From: Diadema setosum
Lineage: Eukaryota; Echinodermata; Echinoidea; Diadematoida; Diadematidae
Direction of reading: 5' to 3'
Assembly (NCBI RefSeq): GCF_964275005.1
Contig: NC_092689.1
Location: 1,309,501 to 1,373,500 of the forward strand
DNA length: 64,000 nt
Below, piece after piece: positions 13,432 to 25,300 of the stretch. A program made the position numbers and the translations under genes. The notes below the pieces were generated by a model. That model saw only the letters and a list, made by a program, of their open reading frames with translations, ran no database searches and was not told the origin of the DNA. Positions within the stretch are counted from its first letter, which is position 1, and the number at the start of each line of letters is the position of its first letter.

Positions 13432-16400
13432 TGAACATACCTAAACCGTTTAATATCATACTCAACACTGTAACAGCTTGAAAATGTTTGGCAAGCATTA
13501 GACTCTAGGGGGTTCTAGTAGATCTTGCCGGGTTACTGTTGTTTGTTTTTTTTCAAAACATGTGTTGTTAGAGCATAGACTCTAGAGTTTGTATAGACAT
13601 CTGTAGTTCTGTACATGTCTAGTGGACAATCCATTTGCAAAAGCTTTTACTTAGACTCTACCTCACACTTACACTACAGACAACACAGTTTGTATTCTAG
13701 TATGATTTCCAATTTCTCGGTGCTCCTATTGTAACCCAACGTTAGACTCTAACATCAATTACGGTATGGTCGCCACTGCGGTAAGGTCGCCAGACATTCG
13801 CATCGCATGTAACGGAGATCAGGTTGGGCGACGGATTTTCATAACTCTCAAAATACATTCGTAATTCACCTTTTTCCTCCGTAAAAACACAAATAATTTT
13901 AATCAAAATATATTTCACCATATGTAACAGGTGATAAAACCATTTTTAATGCAAGGATGTTTTTGATTTAGAATGGATTTCAGGTGGCAGATTAAGGGAA
14001 ATTTTCAAACGCAGTGACCGACAATGCCTCGTTCATTGAAGCGTATGTATAACACACACGCTAATAATATGTGGCCGGCTAGGGGCGGCGAACTAATTCA
14101 GTGCCGATATTAGTTCGCCAGCCCGGACGTGCACAAGAATTACACACATGTGGCGACCATACGGAAATTGACGTTAGTACTTTTACTACTAGTATGGTTG
14201 AGGGGTCTAGATATCGCGCACGTAAATTTGAAATGCTCTTATAATAGAAGTTATTCTATAATCGTACCTGAATTTCTCAATGAATATCACGAAAAAGCAG
14301 AAAAATCACCTCCCAGAATCTCCTGATGATACGATGACGGAGTAGTGCGCTGTCGCCGTTTGTATGTCGGACTTTCTTTTATGCGTTCAATTTCTCGGGG
14401 TATGTAAAGATCGCGCAGCTGCCCTCTGTAGTTTCATGCGTGAAAGTGTCTGCCCCTCTGCGGCTGTAACGTGCTCCGGCTTTCGTAGAATATTTTTTCA
14501 CTTGATATTAAATTCGTCCCTGTTATAAGCAACAGCAGTTTTACCTAACTTGTGTATATTATTGTTATTATTATCATTATATGTGTTATTATTATTATCA
14601 TTATTATTATTATTATTATTGTTATTATTATTATCATCATTATTACTATTATCACCACCACCATCATCGATCATCATAATCATCATCATCATTATCATTT
14701 TCATTATTATTATTATCACTTCCACCACCATCATCATTTTATCATTCTTATTATCATTATTTCTATCATTGATATTTTTATAATCGTTAATGATTTTCAT
14801 TTATAAAGTTTTCTTACAATATTTCTAATCACTTTAACCAATAATATACACGTAATATAAAATGGAAAAAAGTAAAATATGAACATATACTTTGTGTGTG
14901 TGTGTGTGTGTGTGTGTTTGTGTGTGTGCTTACCCATTCGTCACCCTCTCATTTTCGTCACCCATTTGTCACACTCTCATCTAATTTGTTTTCTTCATAT
15001 TATGGCCCTCCCCTGTCACAAATATATCACAAGTTAGCGCAAGAAATCACAAGCAAATTCAAATTGAAATCACACTTCAACTTCGATAGACTGAAATATT
15101 TATTCCTTTGTAATATTATAGTCGTTGTGTTAAAATTTGACTTAAAACAACATTTATTAACAGTATTTCAGCGTAGCTGGCAGCATACATTGTTCTTGTG
15201 TATGATGACGTCACGTGGTAAACGATCGATCGAACAAATTACGAATTCTATCGACTACGAACGAGACAAGCGAGACGACACGTCTAGGCTACAACATCCT
15301 TAGAACAGATTCTAAGGGAAGGTAGGTTTGTACAAGGTAAAAAATTGGAAATTTAGTGGAAAATTCGTTGGAAATCAAAATTTCTTACCTGCTTCCTTCT
15401 CATGTTGAGCGGTAAGTCAGGTATGTTTATTCCATGGGCGTATCGGCAAATTTTGCGCTTAGTCCTACGCGTAATATCGCTTGCTATACGCAGTTACGCT
15501 ATGCGCGATCATTAGGTCCCTGCGCGAGACCTAGTACCCTTACTATACTAGATTCTACTTCCCATAAGCAGTAAAACCACGGTAAGGAATGAATAGTGTC
15601 AGTAGTGTCGAAGCAGGCTTGAGGGCACAAGAAATTTTGAGCTCATAGCTAGACCCCTAATTAAAAAAAAACAACAACTGCTTTTCCCTCTTCTGAATCA
15701 AAGCCAAAGGGCAAAGTGAAGGATAACAATCACGCAAAGACACACCATGACTATTAACGTTAGAGACTAGAGTTTAGACAGGTAGACTAGAATCTGTCAT
15801 CTACTGAAGATGTGAACAGCTCAATGTCGCGGACAATGACAATGGAAGAGGCCTCTCAAATCCTCTTTCTTAATCACGAGTAGGGCATAATATATGTCCT
15901 AAAGAAGGAGTTATTTACTGGTAGTGGTAGAGAAGATATCTATTAACTGCACAGGTGTTAGAGTCTATTGTCAGAGGTAGAGCAATGCCTTATGATCCAA
16001 CCTTCACTTTAGTCCTTGACGATTTCTCTAAATTAATGGAATGCCTACGCCTACGGTAGGACATGGACGGTATGGTGTCATGGCAGAGTGGAACACGACT
16101 TTGCCACAAAGTCAAGGCTTTCCAATCCATGTATGGCCATCCAGTTACCAATACGAAAGCGATTTCGCCCTTTGAACTCTGCTGAGAAGACAGCCATCTC
16201 AGCCGGTGCACATTGCAGCATGTTAACTTGCACCAGGAGAAAAGCTGGCCAGCAATATCGCTGCATATAACCCCATTCCGCACACGGGAGAGAGAGGACG
16301 GCGCGGCAGCAGCCAGACGCTAATCATCCGCCTAACAATCAATCAATGCATGCGCAATACATACGGACTGAAGGCGTTGACAGTGCAACAGATTTCATTC

Positions 16401-16589
16401 TTAAGGCTTACCCGCACGAGGATATGTCAAAATCCAAACGTCGTCCGACCTCACTGGAAATTCTGCAATATCTTGGATTTTCCCTCTACAAAACGGAGGC
16501 AAACGAACGCCATCGACAACATAATAGTGCATGAAATCCTCCTCTAGTTCGAGCTTGCTGGGCGACTCGGGAGAGGATGCCTGCGCCAT
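6740..16589 (-). CDS. SULT4A1: SULT4A1-like cytosolic sulfotransferase, six coding exons
   Basis: Coding exons from the 5' end are 16589-16412, 11444-11230, 10624-10498, 8826-8732, 7669-7555 and 6855-6740. They join in phase to 281 aa; human SULT4A1 has 284. The start is supported by the SULT4A1 hallmark GVRLPPFCRGK soon after it. Other matches are the active-site histidine in IKSHLP (His115), the 3'-phosphate motif ARNPKD with Arg137 and Ser145, the segment LGYGSYFDHV, VLFLKYED, the dimer motif K-x-x-F-T-V-x-x-x-E at 251-260, and the end DLTFDYTI. The family transfers sulfonate from PAPS in the cytosol, but vertebrate SULT4A1 is an orphan with no established substrate. The 5' PAPS loop reads TYPRAAVW in this model, one residue shorter than TYPKSGTS and without its glycine. 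The exon 5 donor (GTCCGT) is weak, so that junction is the least certain. Introns are GT-AG; the first is about 5 kb. Confidence 0.92.
7555..7669 (-). CDS. SULT4A1: SULT4A1 exon 5
   Basis: It encodes DFPAAVHQVTNFLDKPLSAR through EPLYNRK plus one base. This is the general SULT segment following KKDFP. The end is set by phase with exon 6; the donor GTCCGT is poor. The frame stays open past it to a stop at 7504, so a longer or alternative end is possible. Confidence 0.75.
8732..8826 (-). CDS. SULT4A1: SULT4A1 exon 4
   Basis: It completes a leucine codon and encodes GYGSYFDHVLTFWQQ through VLFLKYEDVKK, matching human LGYGSWFEHV and VLFLKYEDM. Acceptor CTACAG, donor GTAACA. Confidence 0.92.
9360..9717. 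mobile_element. TA-flanked element with GTTCAGACGC inverted ends
   Basis: Left end TAGTGACAGGGTGTTCAGAC is mirrored at the right by GTCTGAACAGTCTGTCGGCT. TA lies on each side. It is 358 bp in a SULT4A1 intron with no coding capacity, so it is a non-autonomous DNA transposon of unknown family. Confidence 0.6.
9869..10041. repeat. Imperfect palindrome, axis near 9955
   Basis: The arms start ACAAATGATGCACAGGAT and end ATCCTGTGCATCATTTGT. They include GGGTATTTACAATTGTG facing CATTGTAAATACCC, and meet at GAGGCGAAGCCGAG. The sequence could fold into one long hairpin. It lies in an intron and looks like a foldback or MITE remnant. Confidence 0.6.
10041..10426. mobile_element. Candidate inverted-repeat element, TTTTATAAAATGGGT ends
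   Basis: TTTTATAAAATGGGT at the left faces ACCCATTTTATAAAA at the right, 386 bp overall. The interior is CpG-rich compared with its surroundings, with CGCTCGAGAG and GCGCGCGACGC. The target duplication is unclear. It adjoins the palindrome ending at 10041, so the two may be parts of one larger element. Confidence 0.45.
10498..10624 (-). CDS. SULT4A1: SULT4A1 exon 3 (3'-phosphate-binding motif)
   Basis: It encodes IIYVARNPKDVMCSFYDFHR and continues to FINNK, then one base of a leucine codon. It aligns with human VIYMARNPKDLVVSYYQFHR. Acceptor CACAG, donor GTGAGT. Confidence 0.92.
11230..11444 (-). CDS. SULT4A1: SULT4A1 exon 2 (catalytic histidine)
   Basis: It encodes residues 60-131, from AVWVQDLIFLLLQGG to GVQDKECK, and includes IPFLEGPSPGLETIK and IKSHLP. 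The acceptor follows a pyrimidine tract ending CCCAG. The donor GTCAGT was chosen over the nearby GTAAGG because only it keeps frame with exon 3. Confidence 0.88.
13379..13428. repeat. (GT)n microsatellite
   Basis: About 25 uninterrupted GT dinucleotides lie in SULT4A1 intron 1. Other CA/GT tracts lie at 7744-7764, 14894-14918, 18187-18206, 22264-22320, 31623-31642, 34874-34902 and 54570-54599. Confidence 0.95.
13752..14174. mobile_element. TA-flanked element with ACCGTATGGTCGCCAC-type ends
   Basis: ACATCAATTACGGTATGGTC at the left faces GACCATACGGAAATTGACGT at the right, with TA on both sides. GGTCGCCA recurs inside the left half. It is 423 bp with no transposase frame and sits in SULT4A1 intron 1. 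Confidence 0.6.
14552..14806. repeat. ATT/ATC trinucleotide-rich block
   Basis: About 250 bp of imperfect ATT, ATC and ACC triplets, open in several frames on both strands. The apparent proteins (runs of Ile/Ser/Leu or Asn/Asp) are artefacts of the repeat. Confidence 0.9.
16412..16589 (-). CDS. SULT4A1: SULT4A1 exon 1 (start codon to PAPS loop)
   Basis: It encodes residues 1-59 plus one base, from MAQASSPESP to DVWILTYPRA. It contains the GVRLPPFCRGK block that separates SULT4A1 from other SULT families. The donor is GTAAGC. No upstream in-frame start is better supported. Confidence 0.9.
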
Positions 16590-18186
16590 GTTTATCGTTA
16601 TGCATTAGTAGTTGCACATCCAGCCGTTTTCCTTCGCATTGTGTCGATTTATTCATGAGCTAGAAAGGAAAGAATTTGTATCCATTGCAATGAGGATAAA
16701 GTTGGTGATGAATTTCATTTACTTTTTCATAAAAAACCTCTTTAATGAACAGCGAAAGAAATACTTGAAAGGTACTACTAGAATACCCAAGTACTATGAA
16801 GATGGATCAATTATTCAATTAAGAAGAGGACGCTCCTTTCCAATTTAACCAAGTTTTGTAGTTATTTAATGACACATAGATTACTAGTACATGTATCTAT
16901 ATTTAATCCTTTTCTTAGGTACTACTAAGCCTTTTTACAGGCTTTGCCTTCTTTACAATTAATTTGTAACTTGTTTGTCTTCTCACTCTTCCCTCTATCC
17001 TTCCATTTCTCCTCCTCACGCTCTCGTCTCCATATCTCTTACATTCTTTGTTCAATTATCGTATGAATATATTTCCGGATGTCTGCATTTTTTCCCATTT
17101 TTTTTTGTTTTTCTCAATATGTCACTCATATTTCTTTTGTTATTTAGTAAGTACTTTGTCACCAGTTTTGTGTCCTTCTCATTCTTCCCTCTGTGACCTC
17201 CATTTTTCCTCTCCCTCCCTCTCTCTCTCTCTCGTCGTATTTTCCTTCCTTCGTTCCCATCGTTCACTATGCGTATAAAACGTATTTCTGTACATTTTTC
17301 TTTTTCTTCATCAATCGTATTTCACTTTTATTTATCATAGTTGTTATGTATATTTTTAAGGTGATTTGCCACCCTGTGTTATTGAATTGATAATATGATA
17401 CATGTTTTTACGTTGGACTCCAATACCCAGGATATGCGTTAAGTAAAATAAACTTTCAACTTTCAGCTCAAGGCGGAGAATGTAGCTAGAGTTACCTCCA
17501 CCAAGGAGTTTGTTTTTGCCAGCGTTGGTTAGTTTGTCTGTTTGTTTGCAAACTAACTCAAAAAGTTATGCACAGATTTTGATGACATTTTCAGGATATT
17601 TTGATAATGACACAAGAAACACACAAATTTGGGTAATGATCCCAACTACAGATAGATTATCATTATTATTTCTTTTTTTAAAAGGGATTTTTCTTGAAGG
17701 ACTCTTTAGCATTGGGAAATAGGGCCATTTTCAGCATTATGCACTACTTAGTACATAATTTCACAACAAATAGCCAGATTAAACCAACAATGATATCAAT
17801 GTGATTCCATATTGCTAATTGTATGTTTTGAAGATCAAGGAATCTATCAATGCAGATGATATGAATGTAGGTCTATAATCATTGTGAAAAAAAAAAAATG
17901 TGACAATCACAATATGGGAAGAAATGAGTGGCTTTGCGGACTGCGCTCTCTGAGTGTTTCCTAGTTGTAATTGTATCAATTGTGTGTTCTCAGCATAGAG
18001 GTCAACAATGTTCAAAACTTAGATTTAGTTATATTAGTATTTCATCATCTTTAATGAACTCATAACATAATTCAGAACAAGAAATTAATGACTTTCATCC
18101 ATGGGACAATTTATGAGACAAGCATAGAGTATCTGAAATTTCATGGGTAACACTAATTAATAGCAGATGCTGCTACATAGCATATG

Positions 18187-18250
<64 letters not shown>

Positions 18251-20599
18251 TATATATGTATACTATATGAGAGATAAATGGACTCACATTTCTTGTCCTT
18301 GTATTGCTCCTTTCAAATCATTTTCACCTGTCCCATCTCATTTATCATATCATTTTCAAGTGTTGAGCATACTTGTTTCAGAAAATGAAATGATAAGTGA
18401 CTTTATGTGCATAAATCTACACTCACAAAATAGTATGTCTTGCAGCAAATACAACCTGATGAAAACCCTGCTTAAATGAAAAAATACATTCAATAAACAT
18501 CACTGCTGTTTTACAACATTTATTTGAGAACAATAAATTGTAATTAAGTACAGACGTTTCAACAAATGGCAAAGTATATGGAGCAGAGAAACATGATATA
18601 TATTAACTTTCAAGTATATACAATTGCATTTTTTGCATTTCACAAACTACTGTATTCATTTAAATGCACAGCTTTCATCTGGCATGAATGTCACATCTGA
18701 CCTACCAAGTGCTTAACATTTGACAACTTTCAGATAAGGATTTAAGATATATCTCATTTCCAGTTGTAAATAGATGACAGCAGAACTTCCTGACTGAATT
18801 TTGTTGCACTGCTCTTCCCCCTCCCCCCCCCCCCCCCCCCCACACACACATATAATTCACATTGGTCTTTTTATTATTTATCTGAATATCATGCAATCTT
18901 TGAAAAGGATTCTCAAAAAAAAAAAAAAGAAACCTACCAGCACTGATTGACGATGTCACTTCCTTGTTAAATTTTTGGTTAGTATATATCATCACACATC
19001 CATTTTTATGGACTACTGATGAACTAAACAGTTTTACCACAACAGGACAAGGTATCTGAAAAATGCTTTGAACATTTATACACAGTAAAATAATATTTGG
19101 TAAATGCTGCCAATCAATGCTGTTAAATGACATTCATATTTTAAACAATTTTATTTATGAGGCAAGCTATTCTTATCAGGCATCTGCAGATAAAGTATGA
19201 AAATAGAAGAGTATGCAAAATAGAGCTGATAAGTGTACCAGGTACCTTTTTAAAATTCATTACTCTAATGAAGAAATATGCAGATAATCACTTTGTGGTT
19301 GTCAGAAGTGATAAGAACATCGCAAATTTAAAAAAAAAAAATTCTTGTAGTGGCTACTTTATCATCATATATTTGCAATGCTTTGGCAAGTAATCTTAAC
19401 ACTCATAGAAAACCAGCATAATACACTGTGTCTGTAATGCATGAAAATATAGCTTTAGATTACTACTAAGTCAAAGCTGCACTGAATTCTACAAATGGAA
19501 ATCAAAAGGATGTTAAGCTATAAACAAATGTATGTCTGCTTGTTCGTTTTTCCTCTGGCTCATAACACTTTCAGTATGAAAGTTATTGAGCAAATGCCAG
19601 GAATTTATCACGGCTGTGCTTCAAAACAAAAACCACTTCAGTCAAAATTTCCATAGCTCAAGACCAGTTTGTTCAACTTGATGAACATATCTTATTTGCC
19701 CATCCATATTCATTGAGGTGAAATGACAAAAATTCATGTAAATATTTATTACATGTACCTGAATCAAAAGAAATTAAATATACAAAGGTTTGTTTCCAAA
19801 CCTAATTTTCACCTAACAATTTTGTGTCTGTAAATACCTCTCTTTTTCAAACATACAATAGGGTAACATCTAGCAATGAATAACATTAGGTAACAGCCTT
19901 TGTCAAACAGTCAGTTCACTTTTGTTTTAAACAAAATATATGTACTTAATTAAATCATGCATATTAGAACATAACCTCAAGAATAAATGTGTAACTATTG
20001 AGTGACAATATCAATAATCATCTGCATAAAGTTAGGAATATCAATGGCTATTGCATAAAGAAGCATTGCCTTCAAAGCTTGAATAAGTATATAAAATCAA
20101 TGTGCCAAAGTTGATCGATGTGTAAAATGCTTCATCAAACATAAAAGATAAGATGCAAATGATCAATATGCGAGATCTTTTAAAATCTATGCTACAAAGA
20201 GCGAACAATATACATTTTCTTAAGGTCAATGCCCAAGTAAGGTATTTGAATGATTTTTTGAACAGGAAAAAAACAAACATAGCATAAAGCACAGTTAAGA
20301 TGCAACATGTGTCAGACCAGCATGTTATATGAATTATAAGCTGAAACCTTGCATACCTAGTAGGCAAGTTTCTGAAATGTGATTTTTTTTTTTTTTTATA
20401 GCCTACACGTGCTGAAGAGTAAGAATTTTTTGTGCAATTAACAATACTAGACCAAATTACAACATTTCTCGGAATACTGTTTCATTGGTAGAACTACTGG
20501 CATACTTCTGCTTCAAAGCGTATAGGATGTCATGCATATGTTCAAGGCAATTTGAATAACACTTTATGGCACATGAGAGAGTCATTGGGGAGAGAAATT
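16590..20599. other. Intergenic stretch between SULT4A1 and SYCP1
   Basis: It is bounded by the SULT4A1 start codon and the SYCP1 stop codon; both genes run right to left. The part next to 16590 should hold the SULT4A1 promoter, but no core element could be assigned. It contains a pyrimidine-rich tract (about 16970-17240), CA and TA microsatellites (18187-18247), poly-C and poly-A runs (18820-18930), and otherwise unique AT-rich DNA. No exon was recognised. Confidence 0.55.
18207..18247. repeat. (TA)n microsatellite adjoining a CA run
   Basis: About 20 AT/TA dinucleotides follow directly on a CA run from 18187. A longer TA tract lies at 34194-34268. Confidence 0.95.
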
Positions 20600-20773
20600 C
20601 TAATCAAAGAAGCCATATACAGCATCACTTTCAAACCATGAGAGATTATTCTCCTTTGCATCCTTCTGGGGATTATTTTTCTTCTTCTTCCTGCCACGAG
20701 GAGAGTCTCCCCACCCCTTGATCTTGTAGGCTCTCTTTGGGGTCTTCCGGGCATTTTTTGTAGAAGGTGTAGC
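20600..20773 (-). CDS. SYCP1: SYCP1 last exon (basic tail and stop)
   Basis: It encodes ATPSTKNARKTPKRAYKIKG, a lysine-rich stretch, then LSWFESDAVYGFFD and TAG. The TP-K/R motifs and basic run suit a chromatin-facing tail; the acidic-aromatic end is a distinct terminal motif. Acceptor TACAG. Confidence 0.85.
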   Translation of the reverse strand, partial: ATPSTKNARKTPKRAYKIKGWGDSPRGRKKKKNNPQKDAKENNLSWFESDAVYGFFD

Positions 20774-22280
20774 CTGTAATCAATAGACATATTTTAACAA
20801 TAGTCAAGGAGTAGAACATCTACTATCACAACATTTTTTATGCTACATATAAGATGTCTTTCAAATAGAAACACCTTTAATTTGGTGAAATTAAGTTAAA
20901 ATCTTTGACGGCTTCCGTGGCGATAGAACGTTGAGTGGTACAAGGCTTAACTGTGCACCACATATTCTTTCTAGGGTATGAGTGTGGCCCTGAAAAGGGC
21001 CTACCCAATCCCGACATTTCGACAAGTATGTTCTCGCCGTTCTCAAGGATTGATCAACTGATTCCCTTGAGAACGGCAAGAACATGCTTGCCGAAACATC
21101 GGGATTGGGTAGGCCCTTTTCAGGGTCACACACATACCCTAGAAAGAATATGTGGTGCACCATTAAGCCTTCTACCACCCAACAAAATCAAGTTGAAGTA
21201 TGAGCCTCTATCACATACGCCAATTACCTATAATCTCAGAAATCAAGATTCAGGTGATTGAATGCATAGCAAGAAAGTTGACTTTTTCCACCAACATACA
21301 AATTAATCTATGTATACACATTGTCCACAGTGAGATGTAAATGAAATTACTCCTTTAAGCACAATAGAGATCAATGATTTGTTTGAGACTCCTTTGGTAA
21401 GTGAGGATGATGAATGAATTTTATGGATAGCCAATAGTGGATAAACAATGGGTTCTTTATGTTGAATTGCAAGAAATCTTTAAAAAATAACCACTATGGT
21501 TGTAGACATTTGCATGAAAGATAATACAAACTTGATGGATATCATGGGACATTTAAGTGCATCATTTACAGCAACCTAGTTGAAATAACAATTACAAGGC
21601 ATACATATTTTGTGCCACTACATTGTGTTAACCAGTATTAAGTTCTATACTGCTATGCTAATACTGCAAGAAGTTTTTTGTTTTGTTTTTATGTTACATC
21701 TTAGGCACAAGAACCAGGACATATTGATTTTCTTCATAAGAGGTAATTGATTACCTTTTGCCTTCTATCAGGATTGTTTTCCGTTGGATTGTCATTTGCA
21801 GGTGGACCCACTTCCATGAGCTGTTGTTGCTCATCATAGATCATCTGAACAAATGAATAATCAATAATGCTATAATTCATATGAAATAGGAATTATTGAA
21901 CTTCCCTGTCTGTCATCTAATGTTACAATGCATTGTTCAGCATTATCTGCACGCCTAATCAACATCCGCTAATCAACATGCATTATTGACCCTTTTTATC
22001 GAGAGGGGGTCCTACCATAAAGACCACACTGGTAAAAAGAATAGTAACAATAGCTATAGTGTATGCTTAAAGTTTAATATGGTGAATAGAAATAAAGATA
22101 GGATAGACAGCATATAAGAATTTGATAGTATTATAGTATTTTTTCTTTATTGTTGGCTGAAACAATGACCACCACAATAAATTTCTTCCAAATTGGAACT
22201 GATGCTCTCTGTTATGTTATGAATCAGTGCATATAGAATTCCATGCCTTTCTCTCTCTCTCTCTCTTTCTAACACACACA

Positions 22281-22321
<41 letters not shown>

Positions 22322-25300
22322 CATCAATACATGACACTTACTCAAGTTAAAACTCCCCCAGTTTTCATAATAGTAACTTGTTTCTTCTTTACACACCTTG
22401 ACTTTAACTCCAGTGAGAGACCTTTGCACAGAGTTCGGTGATTTTCCATGGTTGAGAACCCCACGCTGATTCACCTGGGGGGAGGGTCTGACGCGCAGCG
22501 GAGTTACTGCACGACTGGGAACTTGCCTGTCACCTGGAGATTGTCGAAGCCTCTGTGCTATGTCATCCACCTGCAAATTTATCAATGCATATGCCTCTTG
22601 ATATGTATTATTATCTTACAACCATTACTGTTATTTTTTCTCACCTTCATGACAAAAAAATAAATAAATAAATAAATGAAACAGTGTTAAGACCTGTCTC
22701 TCATGCATGACAAGTTATCAAATGAACTTTTGCCTCAGATTAGCTGTATCAGGACCTCAAAAACAGTTGAAATACACAATACAGAGGACATTAAACATGC
22801 ATTTTATATCAATCAAAATATATTGGTGTCCTCTGAAGCTTTTCTTGCACATACTATCTAGGAAATGGCCCTGATAAGATATGTGGGAAAAAAAAGAAGA
22901 AGATTAAATCCCATGACCATGTATTTGTATCACACAAATATCACACTTCAGACACAATCGCGGATCAATATCAATCTGATGACTATTAATATGCATGTTT
23001 TAGACTAAATTGTGTTGCCTACAGTAATTTCCACTTTGAAAGCAAGCATGCATAAGAACCTCAAACTCCATGAGCTGTGATGTTGAAGAGTCTGAGCTTG
23101 CACCATCGTCTTCCATGTCATTATTCTGGGCGAATGCAACACTTCGTTTCAGACGAGCAGATCCCTTCTGTTTAAGAATGCCTCGCTGTGGTGTGGTGGC
23201 AGGTGTGCCACGTGCAACTACTGCACATCAACACAAAAAATATTATAAATTTTTAATCAACTCCTGCATGCATCATTTATAAGTTTCCTTCCTAAAAAAC
23301 AAACATACAAGCAAAACATACAAAACTGACAGGATTAACTGGTAGTACACTGGAACAGAAAATTCATGATGAGATAGCAACAGGGGAGATGTTATTCTTG
23401 ATGGAGAATAGAGCTTTATTAGAAGATGCGACTGTGTTGCACAAGAAAATTACTTTACAGTAAACTGACGACTGGATTTTCCAAAACCATTTTTGTGCTC
23501 CAAGGAGAGGTAGTTTCTCATGTAAATGCCACCCCCCCCCCCCAAAAAAAAAAACAACCCACAAACATATGTCCCCCCCCCCAAAAAAAAAAAAAAAAAA
23601 ATAGCCTTGCTAAGGCAGTTAATGCAAAAGGAAATGAAAAGATGTTCGCATTACAGGCAAACATAATCATCCTAGGACCAAAGTATTCATTTTGATCCTT
23701 TTTTTCATGATCATAAGGAATGGAAATACACAATTTCACAGTACAGGGAATGTCTTCAGCCAAACATCAAGTAATTTGAAAATTGTGTCAGTTTCCAGAC
23801 TGTAAGACTGTTCAAACATTCATCCTGCAATACTTTGATTGGAGTGCACAGTATGCATACATGACGGATATGCACCGCATTGCTAAAACACAACTTGATG
23901 TCCGTTGCGCCACATACTACTATCTGCATTATGATGCATCAATTGCTCCTTTTTTGTTTCTTTCTTTTTTTCAAAATGTTTCATATGTGACAATGAATGA
24001 ATAAATACCAGCACACTAACATTCAAGTAGCTTCAAATCTACAGGGCAGAGAATTGCCTTTAAAAGATTTTAAATCAACAATACGTAACATCTTACCTGC
24101 CAGTGGTGTTTGCATAGAATTCAAGGCTTTCTGACCTTGAACGTCCTGCCCCATGACTGGAGTTCTGGGCACTCTAGCCAAGAGCTGGTGTGGACTCTCA
24201 CTATGGGTGTGACCTTTTGGATTCATCTGACCATTCACAGTCTTGATCCCTGCTTCAGTCTTCTTATCAGAACTTTGCTTGCTGGCCTTCTCTTCTTCAG
24301 CATGCTTGGCTAAATCTTCTTTAAGTTGAGCAATTTCTTGTGACTGTCAAAAGATGTTTTATTAAATTACATGTGCAGCTCATTAAAAAACAAAACAGGA
24401 AAAACCAATGCTTTTATTTTCAGCAGCTTGCTTGTAACTGCAAAGTAACATTTTGATATGACAATTGTATGCACAGATTGTAACATTTCAATCAATACCC
24501 TATCAACGTCCTATTCAAAATCAAAACACACACATTTGACAAGTCAGCTGAGAAAAACAATGACTTTTCATCTCAATTTACCTTTGATTAAAGCTTAATT
24601 CGCATTGGCAAACAGGAACAATCGTAGCAGAGAGTGAGAAACCAGATTTTATTCACCTTGAATGACTGTACACTACTTTTCAGAGGATACAGAGTAGAAG
24701 CTATTTATCTCTGCCACACCACATTACTGTAAACATGGTACAGCACCTACACGCAGTCTACTGTATACATCAATTGACATGCTAACCTTTTCTTTGACTT
24801 GACCTTCCAGATGTCCAATCTCAGTCATTCTACTTGCAATGTCTTCTTTCAATGCTGCTGAGCTGGATTCAAGGTCTGCTAGACTCTTTTTAAGAAGAAG
24901 AATTTCTTCTTCAAGGGCCTTACATTTTCCTTCCTGTGAAAGTAGGATGTTTGGCGCATATAAACATTTGCATTATGTACACAATGTGTGCAGTGTCGAG
25001 AAATAATGGAGATGCTGTATGTCAGAACCCCCATAAAATCATTTACTAAACTGACCATAGTGACATACAGGCTTCACCTGCATGTCATGCACTCGGTTCC
25101 CCTTATTGCTCTTACATTTTGCCCCAAATATTAACATTAGGCCCTATATGCTCCAAAATGTCTCTAGATTTTTGCATAAACTCTTATAAAATCAGACTTG
25201 ATTTTCAAACTTTATCCCCATCACTAGCATCCCAATTTGCCACATATTTGATAGGTCATTGCCCTGCTATACACTTGCTTCAAGACTTCTTTTTTATGTT

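Noticed and set aside
13205-13444. 79-codon frame ending in Val-Cys runs
   Set aside because: More than a fifth of it is the GT microsatellite, and the rest has no recognisable domain or splice context.
14498-14806. Overlapping open frames on both strands (Ile/Leu/Ser-rich and Asn/Asp-rich)
   Set aside because: They are translations of the ATT/ATC triplet repeat, open in several frames at once, with no family similarity.
16950-17300. Open frames rich in Phe/Ser/Leu
   Set aside because: They come from a pyrimidine-rich tract and read open because it lacks purine-rich stop codons.
20933-21180. Hammerhead ribozyme in the inverted repeat
   Set aside because: CCGAAAC is present, but no CTGATGA core was found at a suitable distance.
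20935-21261. Similar open frames on both strands (HHIFFLGY)
   Set aside because: They mirror each other because they lie in the two arms of one inverted repeat. There is no evidence of coding.
22217-22585. 122-codon minus-strand frame read as one protein
   Set aside because: Only 22570-22397 is SYCP1 exon 22. The remainder runs through intron and a CA/TC microsatellite.
23426-23763. Open frames with Pro/Lys or Phe/Gly runs
   Set aside because: They arise from poly-C and poly-A runs in an SYCP1 intron.
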